Virus record (IMG/VR): IMGVR_UViG_3300048597_000056
Span: 1 to 54,057 of that record
Source of the DNA: a virus
Length of the DNA stretch: 54,057 bases
Reading direction: 5' to 3' (one strand)
Both the position numbers and the translations under genes were made by a program. Numbering within the stretch: position 1 is the first letter of the stretch; every line of letters starts with the position of its first letter. The notes beneath the pieces are model-generated. The model was given only the letters and a program-made list of their open reading frames with translations, had not been told where the DNA came from and did not search any database. This document shows, piece after piece, positions 20,232 through 30,868 of this stretch.

Positions 20232-20545
20232 GACGCACATTCAACGAAGATGCGGAACCGGTGCAACAGATCGAGCAGGAGCGGTCGTATAAATGCCCGG
20301 CGCACGGTTGCCCTAACGCTGCAAGCACGTCATTCGACGGGTCAAGGTGGGCATGCTCAAGGCACGCAAGCGCATCGGCTGAGAAGTGGCCGCAGGTCAC
20401 GACAGAGATTCGCCAAGGTTGGCCTGCAACGTGCAACTGGAACCACCCTGACAAGGTGCAATATGAAGCCGAGCAGGCAGCTAAACGTCGAGAAAAGCTT
20501 CCGCCAAGGCGCGGTCCTGTGGGAATGGCAGGACTGCCGCAATGA
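20228..20545 (+). CDS. Zinc-binding-like protein, 105 aa
   Basis: The ATG at 20228 overlaps the replication gene stop. YKCPAHGCPNAASTSFDGSRWACSRHAS forms a plausible Cys/His metal site. The rest is helical and basic (AEQAAKRREKLPPRRGP). Small zinc proteins of this layout commonly follow phage replication genes; no specific function is known to me. Confidence 0.65.
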   Translation: MRRTFNEDAEPVQQIEQERSYKCPAHGCPNAASTSFDGSRWACSRHASASAEKWPQVTTEIRQGWPATCNWNHPDKVQYEAEQAAKRREKLPPRRGPVGMAGLPQ

Positions 20546-20793
20546 TTGCGCAATGCATGGGCGGGATGTGCGGATCGCGAGAGAAGTGCGCGCACTACCA
20601 CGCCGAGCAGAATCCAGGCCGACAACCGATTGAACGGTTGTGCGGTGATAGAGAAGAACCAGAGGTAAACCGTGGCAGCAACGATCAAAGACCTTTACAA
20701 GCGCAGCATCGTGGACAAGTATTCCGGGTGTTGGCACTGGCAGGGAGCGACCAGAAAGGACGGCCTTCCGTCGATCTGGACGCTGGACTATGA
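20542..20793 (+). CDS. Small Cys-rich phage protein, C terminus uncertain
   Basis: The ATG at 20542 is in an ATGA overlap. The N-terminal part MIAQCMGGMCGSREKCAHYH with ERLC resembles a short phage family (C..G.C..R..C.HYHA....ERLC) that normally ends soon after. Here the frame runs on 122 bp into the next gene with low-complexity sequence, so the natural stop may have been lost by a small frameshift near 20650. Confidence 0.5.
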   Translation: MIAQCMGGMCGSREKCAHYHAEQNPGRQPIERLCGDREEPEVNRGSNDQRPLQAQHRGQVFRVLALAGSDQKGRPSVDLDAGL

Positions 20794-21199
20794 GAAGGTC
20801 AAGAAACGCACGATGGCTGGACCTAGAGCGGTGTGGATGATCGCAAACGGGTCAGCACCGAAGGGGGTTGTGTATCGATGTTGCGCTCGGGACTGCGTGA
20901 ACCCTAAGCACATGCGGGTTGCAAAGGACCGTGAAGCGATGACCGCTGCCGTAGCCAAGGCGGGAAAGTTCAGATCGCCAAAGATGCACGCGGCAAGGCT
21001 TATTAACCTCAGACACGCCAGGAAAGCGCAAGGGATCGTAGACACACCGGACCATCATGTCATGGCAATTCGAGCCTCCAGCGAGCCACTGGCCGTTTTG
21101 GCTGAGCGGTTCGGGATATCTGACCATGCGGTGAGCGAGATTAGGCGAGGAAAGTCTCGCCTAGGGGTGGCGATGAACAGCGAGAGGGATGCAGCGTGA
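20672..21199 (+). CDS. HNH-type homing-endonuclease-like protein
   Basis: A GTG start at 20672 follows AGAGGT. The 175-residue product has GCWHWQGATRKDG, RAVWMIANGSAPKG, and YRCCARDCVNPKHMRV, which matches phage HNH proteins (GC..W.G....G......R..W....G..P.G...R.C....CVNP.H). The C-terminal LAVLAERFGISDHAVSEIRRGKS is an HTH that would contact DNA. It may be a free-standing homing endonuclease. The first His of the HNH triad is replaced by Tyr (VVYRCC), so nuclease activity is not assured. Confidence 0.7.
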   Translation: MAATIKDLYKRSIVDKYSGCWHWQGATRKDGLPSIWTLDYEKVKKRTMAGPRAVWMIANGSAPKGVVYRCCARDCVNPKHMRVAKDREAMTAAVAKAGKFRSPKMHAARLINLRHARKAQGIVDTPDHHVMAIRASSEPLAVLAERFGISDHAVSEIRRGKSRLGVAMNSERDAA

Positions 21200-21795
21200 G
21201 AGTGCTGGTCGCTTGCGAGTATTCAGGCGTGGTGCGTCAGGCTTTCCGTGCGCGCGGGCATGATGCTTGGTCTTGCGACTTGCTGCCCGCAGAAGACGGT
21301 CCCTGCTTGCGCGCCTATCACATGCAAGGGGACGTGCTCGGCATCCTTTGGCAAGGATGGGACATGATGATTTCGCATCCGCCTTGCACACACCTGTCTG
21401 TCAGTGGCGCACGACATTTCGATGAAAAGCGCGCAGATGGGCGGCAGCAGAAGGCAATCGAATTCTTCCTAGAACTTGCGCGAGCACCAATCCCACGCAT
21501 CGCCATCGAGAACCCGGTTTGCATCATGTCCACGGTATGGCGAGAGCCTGACCAGATCATCCAGCCGTGGCAGTTCGGGCATGGTGAGACAAAGGCTACG
21601 TGCCTGTGGCTGAAGGGACTTCCGCCACTGGTGCCGACCAACATCGTGCATGGCAGGGAACCACGCGTCCACCGTATGCCACCAGGTCCCGACAGGTGGA
21701 AAGAGCGTAGCAGAACCTACGCAGGAATCGCCACAGCAATGGCCGACCAATGGGGTGCGTATAGTGATCTGGTCACGCAGATGGAAGTTGCGTAA
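21196..21795 (+). CDS. C5-cytosine-methyltransferase-like protein
   Basis: The 199-residue product starts MRVLVACEYSGVVRQAFRAR, a SAM-binding-like opening, with HPPCTHLS (61-68, catalytic PC loop), and AIENPV (103-108, the ENV-equivalent loop). This is the compact Dcm-like family common in phages; it lacks an obvious target-recognition domain. It may methylate cytosine or act as a companion of other base modifications. It overlaps the HNH gene start-to-stop and the ninG gene (TAATG). Confidence 0.75.
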   Translation: MRVLVACEYSGVVRQAFRARGHDAWSCDLLPAEDGPCLRAYHMQGDVLGILWQGWDMMISHPPCTHLSVSGARHFDEKRADGRQQKAIEFFLELARAPIPRIAIENPVCIMSTVWREPDQIIQPWQFGHGETKATCLWLKGLPPLVPTNIVHGREPRVHRMPPGPDRWKERSRTYAGIATAMADQWGAYSDLVTQMEVA

Positions 21796-22310
21796 TGGAA
21801 TGCCGTGTCTGCTCAAAGCCATTCGAGCCAGCAAGGCCGCTTCAGTCGGTTTGCTCGCTTCGATGTGCAAAGCAGGTTCCTAAGGCGGCACGCAAGGTAG
21901 AGCGTGAGCGAACAAAGGCACGCAAAGAAGCCGCAAAGCCACGGTCCAAGTGGCTCCAAGAGGCGCAACAAGCGTTCAACGCATGGATAAGGTCAAGGGA
22001 CGCAGGATTGGGCTGCATTAGCTGTGGCACGCATGTAGGCAAGGCCAATGCTGGGCACTATCTCTCGACAGGAGCAAGGCCGGAACTCAGGTTCAATGAA
22101 CGCAACGTTCACCTCCAGTGTGAGCGGTGCAACACTTACCTGCACGGCAATCTGATTGCCTACCGGATCAACCTGATCGACCGGATCGGACTAGCCGCAG
22201 TGGAAATCCTTGAAGGCCCGCACCCTGCGCAGAAGTGGACGGTTGACGAGTTGAAGGATATCAAGGCTATATATCGCGAAAAGCTGAAACCTGTCCATAA
22301 CGATGGTTGA
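21795..22310 (+). CDS. ninG: NinG-like recombination protein
   Basis: The ATG at 21795 overlaps the upstream stop (TAATG). The 171-residue product has an N-terminal zinc knuckle (CRVCSKPFEPARPLQSVCSLRCA), a basic helix (KVERERTKARKEAAKPRSKW), and GCISCGTHVGKANAGHYLS...NVHLQCERCNTYLHGN, the diagnostic part of lambda NinG (PF05766). NinG is linked to phage recombination and contains an HNH-like fold. Length and motif order fit the family. Confidence 0.9.
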   Translation: MECRVCSKPFEPARPLQSVCSLRCAKQVPKAARKVERERTKARKEAAKPRSKWLQEAQQAFNAWIRSRDAGLGCISCGTHVGKANAGHYLSTGARPELRFNERNVHLQCERCNTYLHGNLIAYRINLIDRIGLAAVEILEGPHPAQKWTVDELKDIKAIYREKLKPVHNDG

Positions 22311-22319
22311 GGTCAACAA

Positions 22320-22562
22320 GTGAGCGATAAGTGTCCAGCCTGCGAGCAATCCAGAGTCAATCGTTGGTGTGGCTACTATCGCGCTGACTGCCTGGAGTGC
22401 AGCGCAAGGGCTCTATCATCTTCGCCGGATTACTTCGAGTCTCGAAAGGTCGGAGCGATGACAGGCGCCTACAGGGCCGCGCTGTTCACCGTCTTCGGCG
22501 AGCAGTGGGAAGCTGGGCATATCAAAGTGAAGGCTTGGGCTGAAACAACACCCATCATATAA
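22320..22562 (+). CDS. Small zinc-binding-like protein, 80 aa
   Basis: A GTG start at 22320. The product starts MSDKCPACEQSRVNRWCGYY; CPAC...C...C.EC suggests one zinc site. The second half (MTGAYRAALFTVFGEQWEAGHIKVKAW) is helical. Function unknown. Confidence 0.6.
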   Translation: MSDKCPACEQSRVNRWCGYYRADCLECSARALSSSPDYFESRKVGAMTGAYRAALFTVFGEQWEAGHIKVKAWAETTPII

Positions 22563-22581
22563 TGTTAGGACGCACTGACCT

Positions 22582-23451
22582 ATGAAACGCGACGCTATCT
22601 CCCCATTAGAAAAGGCTAAGGCGTCCTTTTTGCCCGTCGATAGCCTGATCCCGTATGCCCGCAATGCCCGCACGCACAGCGATGCGCAGATCGCCCAGCT
22701 CGCAGCGAGCATGGTCGAGTTCGGATTCACCAACCCGGTGATCGCTGACGAGCGCAGCATCATCGCCGGGCATGGGCGGGTGCTGGCAGCGCGCAAGCTC
22801 TACGCATCCGGGAAGCGGATCAAGCTCCCTGGGGGCGAGGAACTTCCAGAGGGCACCGTCCCTGTCATCGACTGCACCGGGTGGACAGAGGCGCAGCGGA
22901 AAGCCTACGTCATCGCGGACAACAAGCTCGCGATGAACGCGGATTGGGATTGGGAGATGCTCGCCGTCGAGGTTGACGAACTGCGGGACTTGGACTTCAG
23001 CCTGCCGATTCTCGGCTTTACGTCCGAGGAGTTGAATGAACTGATTGGGACGCCGAATACTGGTCCGGATGGAAGCCTGAGCGAATACAGTTCCAAGATC
23101 GAGGCGCCTACCTACACCCCGAAGGGTGACAGGCCGGAGATTTCCGCGCTATTCAACCGCGAGAAAATGGACTCGCTGCTAAAGAAGATCGATGAATCAG
23201 AAGCGACTTATGCAGAAAAGCAGTTCATGACGATGGCTGCGTGCAGGCACGTCGTATTCGACTACCACCAGATCGCAGAGTTTTACTGCCACGCCTCGCC
23301 AGAAGTGCAGTCGCTCATGGAAGATTCAGCCCTAGTGATAATCGACTTCGACAAGGCGATTGAGCTTGGATATGTCCAACTGTCCAAGAAACTAGCCGAT
23401 ATCTACAGTGAAACCCAGGACGTAGAGGACGAGGAGGACGTAGATGAATGA
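22582..23451 (+). CDS. ParB-domain protein with a novel C-terminal domain
   Basis: The 289-residue product has a ParB/Srx-type N-terminal domain: VDSLIPYARNARTHSDAQI (19-37), GFTNPVIADERSIIAGHGRVLAARKL (48-73), and AYVIADNKLAMNADWDW. Phage versions are often joined to a DNA methylase; here a different region follows (EISALFNREKMDSLLKKIDE... ending in an acidic VEDEEDVDE tail). It overlaps the glycosyltransferase gene by 8 bp. In phage base-hypermodification clusters described computationally, ParB-type proteins co-occur with TET-associated glycosyltransferases. The reaction is unknown. Confidence 0.75.
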   Translation: MKRDAISPLEKAKASFLPVDSLIPYARNARTHSDAQIAQLAASMVEFGFTNPVIADERSIIAGHGRVLAARKLYASGKRIKLPGGEELPEGTVPVIDCTGWTEAQRKAYVIADNKLAMNADWDWEMLAVEVDELRDLDFSLPILGFTSEELNELIGTPNTGPDGSLSEYSSKIEAPTYTPKGDRPEISALFNREKMDSLLKKIDESEATYAEKQFMTMAACRHVVFDYHQIAEFYCHASPEVQSLMEDSALVIIDFDKAIELGYVQLSKKLADIYSETQDVEDEEDVDE

Positions 23452-24292
23452 TGACTTCTGCGCCTTCATCCTTACGCACGGAAGGCCGGATCGTGTGCAT
23501 ACGATGGACAGTCTGCGCAAGCACGGCTACACCGGGCGGGTCATCATACTGATCGACAATGAGGATAAGACTGCTGACGAGTACCACAAGCGTTTCGGCT
23601 CTATGGTGCATGTCTTTGACAAAGCGGAGATTGCCAGCAGGATCGATGAGGGCGATAACTTCAACGACAGGCGGGCGATTATCTATGCCCGCAACGCTTG
23701 TTTCGAGGTAGCCGAAAAGCTAGGCATTACGTACTTCGTGCAGCTTGATGATGACTACATGGCATTCCGCCACAAGCGTGACGAAAAGCAGGAATACATC
23801 GACGGTCGCGATATCCACGATCTAGACGCAGTATTCAGCGCAATGCTTGAGTATTACAAGCTAATCCCTGCTGCATCGATTGCCATGGCGCAGACTGGAG
23901 ACTTTCCTGGCGGTAAGGAATGCACAAGTCGCAATAAGCACAGCCGCAAAGCCATGAATAGCTTTATATGCTCAACGCTTAGGCCATTCAAGTTTGTAGG
24001 ACGCATCAACGAGGACGTAAACACATACACAAGCGCAGCAACGCGCGGTGCATTCTTCATGACCGTCAACGATATCGTGTTGCAGCAAAAGCAAACGCAA
24101 TCAAATGCCGGTGGAATGACCGAGATGTATATGGACAGCGGTACATACGTCAAATCGTTCTATACGGTTATGTATCACCCCTCTGGTGCGCGCGTGATGT
24201 ATAGTCCAGCCGTCTCGCGGTTGCACCATCAAGTCCGTTGGAGGCACACTGTCCCATGCATCCTGCCTGAGCATTACCGCAAAGCCGCATAA
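23444..24292 (+). CDS. TET-associated-type DNA-base glycosyltransferase (TAGT-like)
   Basis: The 282-residue product has a GT-A opening (FCAFILTHGRPDRVHTMDSL), an IILIDNEDKTADEY segment, and LDDDY (101-105) as nucleotide-sugar/metal site. It also has RGAFFMTVNDIVLQQKQTQS and NAGGMTEMYMDSGTYVKSFY, which I associate with the TAGT family (TET/JBP-associated glycosyltransferase). TAGT proteins are proposed to glycosylate hydroxymethylated DNA bases. No TET/JBP oxygenase or hydroxymethylase is encoded here, so the acceptor base is unknown. The start overlaps the ParB-domain gene. Confidence 0.7.
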   Translation: MNDDFCAFILTHGRPDRVHTMDSLRKHGYTGRVIILIDNEDKTADEYHKRFGSMVHVFDKAEIASRIDEGDNFNDRRAIIYARNACFEVAEKLGITYFVQLDDDYMAFRHKRDEKQEYIDGRDIHDLDAVFSAMLEYYKLIPAASIAMAQTGDFPGGKECTSRNKHSRKAMNSFICSTLRPFKFVGRINEDVNTYTSAATRGAFFMTVNDIVLQQKQTQSNAGGMTEMYMDSGTYVKSFYTVMYHPSGARVMYSPAVSRLHHQVRWRHTVPCILPEHYRKAA

Positions 24293-24676
24293 ATGGCCCG
24301 CCCACCGTTTGAACCCACCCGCGAGCAACGCTTGACCGTAAGCGTCATGGCGGCGTGCGGCACTCCGCAGGAAACGATGCGGCAGTCGGTGATCAATGGG
24401 ACGCGCGGGACGCCGATTGACCTGAAGACGCTTCGCAAGGCATTCCGCTACGAGCTAGACCAGGGCATGGAGATTTCCAATGCCATCGTGGCTCAGTCTC
24501 TGTTTAAGAAAGCTACCGGGAGCGGGCCGCAGTCAGTGACTGCAGCGATTTTCTGGCTCAAGACAAGGGCTAGGTGGCGCGAGACTAGCGACGGCGACGC
24601 AATGACTAACGACGAGCTTGCAGCCAACGTTCAGGAAGCCATCCAGCAGGCACTTGCGACGGTCGAAGGTGAATGA
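24293..24676 (+). CDS. terS: Small terminase subunit
   Basis: The 127-residue product begins MARPPFEPTREQRLTVSVMA; residues 10-60 form an HTH (TVSVMAACGTPQETMRQSVI...DLKTLRKAFRYELDQGMEI). A helical region (NAIVAQSLFKKATGSGPQSVTAAIFWLKTRARW) follows, a signature of TerS proteins that pair with the adjacent large subunit. It recognises the packaging site on phage DNA. It overlaps terL by four bases. Confidence 0.8.
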   Translation: MARPPFEPTREQRLTVSVMAACGTPQETMRQSVINGTRGTPIDLKTLRKAFRYELDQGMEISNAIVAQSLFKKATGSGPQSVTAAIFWLKTRARWRETSDGDAMTNDELAANVQEAIQQALATVEGE

Positions 24677-26046
24677 GCGCCCAGGCTCTAACGCCTGACA
24701 GGACAGCGACAAACCGTCTGTACCCGCTTCGCTACCATCCCGAACAGGATAGGCTAAGGAAAAGCTCCGCGCGGTTTGGCGTCGTTCCTTCCGGCCGCCG
24801 TTCCGGTAAGACAGAGCTAGCCAAGCGCAAGGTCGTCATCGAGGCACTTCGGGCTACAGGCTGGGTGGATGCCCGCTATTTCGCAGCCGCCCCGACGCGG
24901 GATCAGGCCAAAGCGATCTATTGGGCCGACCTGAAGGCGATGGTCCCTCGGGTGATGGTGATCAACCGCAGCGAGTCCGAGCTTTCCATGAAGCTTAGGA
25001 ATGGGTCGGAAATCTGCGTAGTCGGAATGGACCGCCCGGAGCGGATCGAGGGAAGACCCTGGAACGGTGGCATTTTGGATGAATATGCCAACATGAAGCC
25101 AGGGGCCTGGGGAGAGAACGTTCGACCTGCCCTGTCGGATAGAAAAGGATGGTGCTGGCTGATCGGCGTGCCAGAGGGACGGAATCATTACTATGATCTG
25201 TGGAAGTACGCCAAGAGCGGTGTAGACGCGGATTGGGATGGATTCCACTGGATAAGTCGAGATATCCTAGACCCAGAAGAGGTTGCCGCGGCAAAACGCC
25301 AACTCGACCCGACTACATTCGAGCAGGAGTACGAGGGTTCGTTTGTCAATTTCACCGGGCGGGCTTACTATCCGTTTGAAGAGCGGTTACATTGCAGGCA
25401 ACTAGCCTACAATCCGGCGGCGCCGTTGAATCTGTGCTTCGACTTCAACGTTGAACCTGGGGTCTGTGCCATCGTGCAAGAGCAGAAAATGCCTGGACAG
25501 TTTGAGCGTGATTCCGGCTTGACGATCAGGCTGGATGCTCCTGTCTTTGGGACCGGTGTGATTGGTGAGGTTCACATCCCGCGAAACTCCAACACACCCG
25601 CTGTCTGCCGCAAGATCATCGCGGATTGGGGCAAGCACACCGGGCCTGTACGTTGTTACGGTGACGCTACGGGCGGGGCTAGGGGCACGGCAAAGGTAGA
25701 CGGTTCGGATTGGGACTTGATTAAGGCCGAGCTCAGGCCGGTTTTCCGTGATCAACTCTCGTTCCGTGTGAAGCGCGCAAATCCTCCAGAACGGGCAAGG
25801 GTCAACGCGATGAACTCTCGCCTCGTCGCAGGGGATGGTGTTATCCGACTGATGGTCGATGGTGCCAAAGCGCCATACGTAGTCAAAGACCTAGAAGGTG
25901 TCAGGCTGCTAGAGGGCGGGTCTGGAGAGATCGACAAAGACGCGACTCCGAGCCTAACCCACATCTCTGATGCATTGGGGTATTACGTCGAGCGCGAATT
26001 CCCGACTACGAAACGCATTGCTACTGTTTCGGACCTGACGATATGA
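24673..26046 (+). CDS. terL: Large terminase subunit
   Basis: The 457-residue product has Walker A SGRRSGKT (40-47), Walker B with catalytic Glu ILDEYAN (134-140), a coupling region LIGVPEGRNHYYDLW, and an RNase H-like nuclease domain beginning LCFDFNVEPG with further acidic sites (YGDATGG, TPSLTHISDALGYYV). It is the ATP-driven motor and headful/cos nuclease of packaging. Length fits the family. It overlaps the portal gene by four bases. Confidence 0.92.
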   Translation: MSAQALTPDRTATNRLYPLRYHPEQDRLRKSSARFGVVPSGRRSGKTELAKRKVVIEALRATGWVDARYFAAAPTRDQAKAIYWADLKAMVPRVMVINRSESELSMKLRNGSEICVVGMDRPERIEGRPWNGGILDEYANMKPGAWGENVRPALSDRKGWCWLIGVPEGRNHYYDLWKYAKSGVDADWDGFHWISRDILDPEEVAAAKRQLDPTTFEQEYEGSFVNFTGRAYYPFEERLHCRQLAYNPAAPLNLCFDFNVEPGVCAIVQEQKMPGQFERDSGLTIRLDAPVFGTGVIGEVHIPRNSNTPAVCRKIIADWGKHTGPVRCYGDATGGARGTAKVDGSDWDLIKAELRPVFRDQLSFRVKRANPPERARVNAMNSRLVAGDGVIRLMVDGAKAPYVVKDLEGVRLLEGGSGEIDKDATPSLTHISDALGYYVEREFPTTKRIATVSDLTI

Positions 26047-27842
26047 CCAACTCCGTCGCCGATCGCTCGCTGGCCGTCGATGCGATGGTGCCCGATTGGG
26101 CGCTCGCCGCCGCGCTGCTTGGCGGGACGCGCACGATGCGCGCTGCGGGGCAAACCTACCTACCGAAGTGGCCGAAGGAGGACACCGAAGCGTACACGAC
26201 GCGGCTCGGCGTGTCGGTGCTGTTTCCAGCCTACGCACGCACCGTTCAGACGCTCGCGGGCAAGCCGTTCAGCAAGCCGATCACTGTCGGTGAGGACGTG
26301 CCCGCGCGCTTCCTGCCGTGGCTGCAGGACATCGACCTGCAGGGGCGCAATCTCGACACGTTCGCCGCGGACGTGATGAATACGGCGCTCGGCTATGGGC
26401 TGGCCGGCATCCTGATCGACTACCCGCCCGCGATGGGGGTGCGCACGCAGGCCCAGGAACAAGCCGCAGGGCTCCGGCCGTATTGGGTCGAAGTCAAGCC
26501 GCAGCAGATTCTCGGCTGGCGCGCGGCGCGCGTCGATGGCTATTGGAAGTTGCTGCAACTGCGGCTGGCCGAAGTGGTCGAGTTGCCTGATGGTGAATTC
26601 GGCACGGAACTGGTCGAACAAGTGCGAGTGCTGGAGCCTGGCAAGTGGACCACGTACCGCAGCACCGATGCCGGCGCGTGGTCGGTTTTCGAGGAGGGCG
26701 TCACGACGCTCGACATGATCCCGTTCGTTCCGGTCTACGGCGGGCGAACCGGGTTCATGACCGCAACGCCGCCGCTGATTGAAGTGGCGCATCTGAACGT
26801 TGCACATTGGCAATCGGCCAGCGATCAGCAGAACATCCTGCACGTCGCGCGGGTGCCGATCTTGACGGTGACTGGCGTCGATGACCCTGAATGGAAGATG
26901 ACAGTTGGTGCTTCGTCGGCGATCAAGCTGCCGACCGATTCGCAGATGGTTTTCGTTGAGCACTCCGGCGCCGCGATCGGGGCTGGTGCGGATGACCTGA
27001 AGACGCTCGAAGAACGCATGCGGCAAGCTGGTGCCGAACTGCTGGTCATCGCTCCGGGCTACATCACCGCCACGCAGATCAACACCGAGAATGCCGTCGG
27101 CTTGTGCGTCCTGCAGCGCATCACGCAAGGATTCGAGGATGCTCTCGACCAAGCTCTACAGATCACGGCCGATTGGGTGGGCGAACCGACAGGCGGTCAC
27201 GTCACCGTGTTCAACGACTACGGCGCCGCGTCGCTGCAAGAAGCGTCCGCGCAGCTTCTTCTGTCCACGAATCAAGCCGGCAAGCTGAGCGACGAAACGC
27301 TGCACAGCGAGTACCAGCGGCGCGGCATATTGGCCGCTGACCTGTCCTGGGCCGACGAACAGGCGCGCATTGAAGAACAAGGGCCTGCGCTCGGAACAAT
27401 GGGGGCCGCGCCGATGGACGACGCGATTGGAGCGCCGACTGCGCAACCTGTCGCGCCCGCTGCACCGTCTTTTGACATGGACGCGCTTGTGGCCGCTATC
27501 GGTTCGATCACCTTCCCGGCGCCGATCGTGAACATCGAGGCGCAGCCCGCCGCGCTGCCGCCGCAAATCACGGTTGAAGCCCCGACGATCAACGTCACCG
27601 TGCCCGAGCAGCAGCCGCCCGTCGTAAACATCTCACCAGCCGCGATCACAGTCGAGTCGCCGCAGATCACGATGCCGACCATTACGGTCAACGTGCCCGA
27701 ACAAACTGCGCCCGTGGTCAACGTCGAGCCGGCCGCCGTCACTGTGAACGCGCCGCCCGTCAACGTCACGATCGAAAAGGGCGGATCGGTAAAGTTCACC
27801 GAGGACGACGACGGCAACATCACCGGCGCCGTAATGCAATGA
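26043..27842 (+). CDS. Portal protein (DUF4055 type) with repetitive C-terminal tail
   Basis: The 599-residue product follows terL directly. Residues 1-460 match the DUF4055 portal-like family (LPKWPKEDTEAYTTRLGVSVLFPAY, RTVQTLAGKPFSKPI, YWVEVKPQQILGWR, NVAHWQSASDQQNILHVA, QINTENAVG). Residues about 480-600 are a repetitive beta-prone tail built from units like INVTVPEQQPPVVNISPAAI, ending FTEDDDGNITGAVMQ. The portal forms the dodecameric vertex for packaging and tail attachment. The repeated tail is an unusual addition. Confidence 0.85.
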   Translation: MTNSVADRSLAVDAMVPDWALAAALLGGTRTMRAAGQTYLPKWPKEDTEAYTTRLGVSVLFPAYARTVQTLAGKPFSKPITVGEDVPARFLPWLQDIDLQGRNLDTFAADVMNTALGYGLAGILIDYPPAMGVRTQAQEQAAGLRPYWVEVKPQQILGWRAARVDGYWKLLQLRLAEVVELPDGEFGTELVEQVRVLEPGKWTTYRSTDAGAWSVFEEGVTTLDMIPFVPVYGGRTGFMTATPPLIEVAHLNVAHWQSASDQQNILHVARVPILTVTGVDDPEWKMTVGASSAIKLPTDSQMVFVEHSGAAIGAGADDLKTLEERMRQAGAELLVIAPGYITATQINTENAVGLCVLQRITQGFEDALDQALQITADWVGEPTGGHVTVFNDYGAASLQEASAQLLLSTNQAGKLSDETLHSEYQRRGILAADLSWADEQARIEEQGPALGTMGAAPMDDAIGAPTAQPVAPAAPSFDMDALVAAIGSITFPAPIVNIEAQPAALPPQITVEAPTINVTVPEQQPPVVNISPAAITVESPQITMPTITVNVPEQTAPVVNVEPAAVTVNAPPVNVTIEKGGSVKFTEDDDGNITGAVMQ

Positions 27843-28048
27843 GCGAAATCAAACTCACACCGATGCCTGCCACGCTTTGCGGCGTTGCTGGCCGAATCAG
27901 CGCAGCGGAGAAGGCCGCGCTCGCTGCCAAAGCCACGCCGGCAATCCTGCGCGCCACCATCCAAGTCACTCGCGCCGCGACCGGACAGGTCGAGGAATAC
28001 GAAATCATCGGCACTGCTGCCGAGCTCACTGACACAAAAGGAACCTAG
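27839..28048 (+). CDS. Hypothetical small virion-region protein, 69 aa
   Basis: The ATG at 27839 overlaps the portal stop. The product starts MSEIKLTPMPATLCGVAGRI and is helical and alanine-rich in the middle (SAAEKAALAAKATPAIL), with a beta-rich end (IQVTRAATGQVEEYEIIG). Its place suggests a small structural or assembly protein. Family not recognised. Confidence 0.55.
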   Translation: MSEIKLTPMPATLCGVAGRISAAEKAALAAKATPAILRATIQVTRAATGQVEEYEIIGTAAELTDTKGT

Positions 28049-28050
28049 CA

Positions 28051-28437
28051 ATGGCCGTCACTCACCCAGTCGCTTTCCGCAACACCGTCGCTGATCTTGT
28101 TGATTCCACCCTGAGCACCGCCGCGCTGCTCAAGTTCCGACTGACCGGCACCGCCGCGTCGCCTGGCACTGCCGCGGCAACGCTCAGCTTCGGCAACCCG
28201 GCATTCGGCGCCGCGGCCAGCGGCATCATTACCGCGAACGCGATCACCAGCGACACAAACGCCACCGGCAACGCCTCGCCCGTCGCCACGGCAACGCTCG
28301 AAACGGGTGGAGGTACGGTCGTCGTGCACTGCGCCGTGGCTGCGTCGGGTTCGGACATCAACCTGACCGGTGGTTTGACCATCGGCGCAGGCGACACGGT
28401 GTCGTGCTCTTCGCTGACTTACGAAGCGATGCCCTGA
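28051..28437 (+). CDS. Putative virion surface protein, 128 aa
   Basis: The product starts MAVTHPVAFRNTVADLVDST and is rich in Gly, Ala, Ser and Thr beta strands (LLKFRLTGTAASPGTAAATLSFGNP...). There is no cleavable signal. Such small beta-sandwich proteins commonly decorate heads or tail fibres; the context among receptor-binding genes supports that, but it is inference. Confidence 0.55.
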   Translation: MAVTHPVAFRNTVADLVDSTLSTAALLKFRLTGTAASPGTAAATLSFGNPAFGAAASGIITANAITSDTNATGNASPVATATLETGGGTVVVHCAVAASGSDINLTGGLTIGAGDTVSCSSLTYEAMP

Positions 28438-28438
28438 G

Positions 28439-30415
<1,977 letters not shown>

Positions 30416-30424
30416 AGGCTCATC

Positions 30425-30865
30425 ATGTCCGCCTACACCTTCAACCGCCCGAGCGCAGCCCTGAGCACGTCGAACGATCTGGCGACGTTTATCGCAGCGG
30501 CAGGAAAGCCGGTGTCGTTCATGCACATCAAGCTGAAGGGCGCAGGCACAGCGTCGGCGCAGAATGAGGTGGTCTTGTACCGCTCAAGCGGCGGCACCAC
30601 GCCTGGCGGCGCTATCACTCTGCGCCCGGTCAGCAGCGACGGGGCTGCGGCCGGGTGCCTGATGTACACCACATGGAGCGTGCAGCCGACGCTGGGCGTC
30701 GAGGTGTGGCGCTTCTCGCTCAATGCGTTGGCCGATTGGGACGCCTTCACCGCGCTGCCTGGTCTCGAACTGACGCTGCCGTCCGCCGGGCAGTATTCGC
30801 TGCGCAGCGCATCCGGCACCAGCAATGTCGTGCTGACCGGACAACTCTACGAGCATGTGGGCTGA
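30425..30865 (+). CDS. Hypothetical structural protein, 146 aa
   Basis: The product starts MSAYTFNRPSAALSTSNDLA and is a beta-rich soluble protein (VLYRSSGGTTPGGAITLRPV, YTTWSVQPTLGVEVWRF, GQYSLRSASGTSNVVLTGQL). It sits between the polyproline spike and the beta-helix spike, so it may be an adaptor or chaperone for them. Family not recognised. Confidence 0.55.
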   Translation: MSAYTFNRPSAALSTSNDLATFIAAAGKPVSFMHIKLKGAGTASAQNEVVLYRSSGGTTPGGAITLRPVSSDGAAAGCLMYTTWSVQPTLGVEVWRFSLNALADWDAFTALPGLELTLPSAGQYSLRSASGTSNVVLTGQLYEHVG

Positions 30866-30868
30866 CCC

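Noticed and set aside
15500-24292. Lysogeny module with integrase and CI repressor
   Set aside because: Only one small Cro-like protein is present and I found no tyrosine or serine recombinase motif anywhere in the circle.
26160-27152. Minus-strand open frame of 330 codons
   Set aside because: It is antisense to the portal gene and Arg/His-rich, with no recognisable domain.
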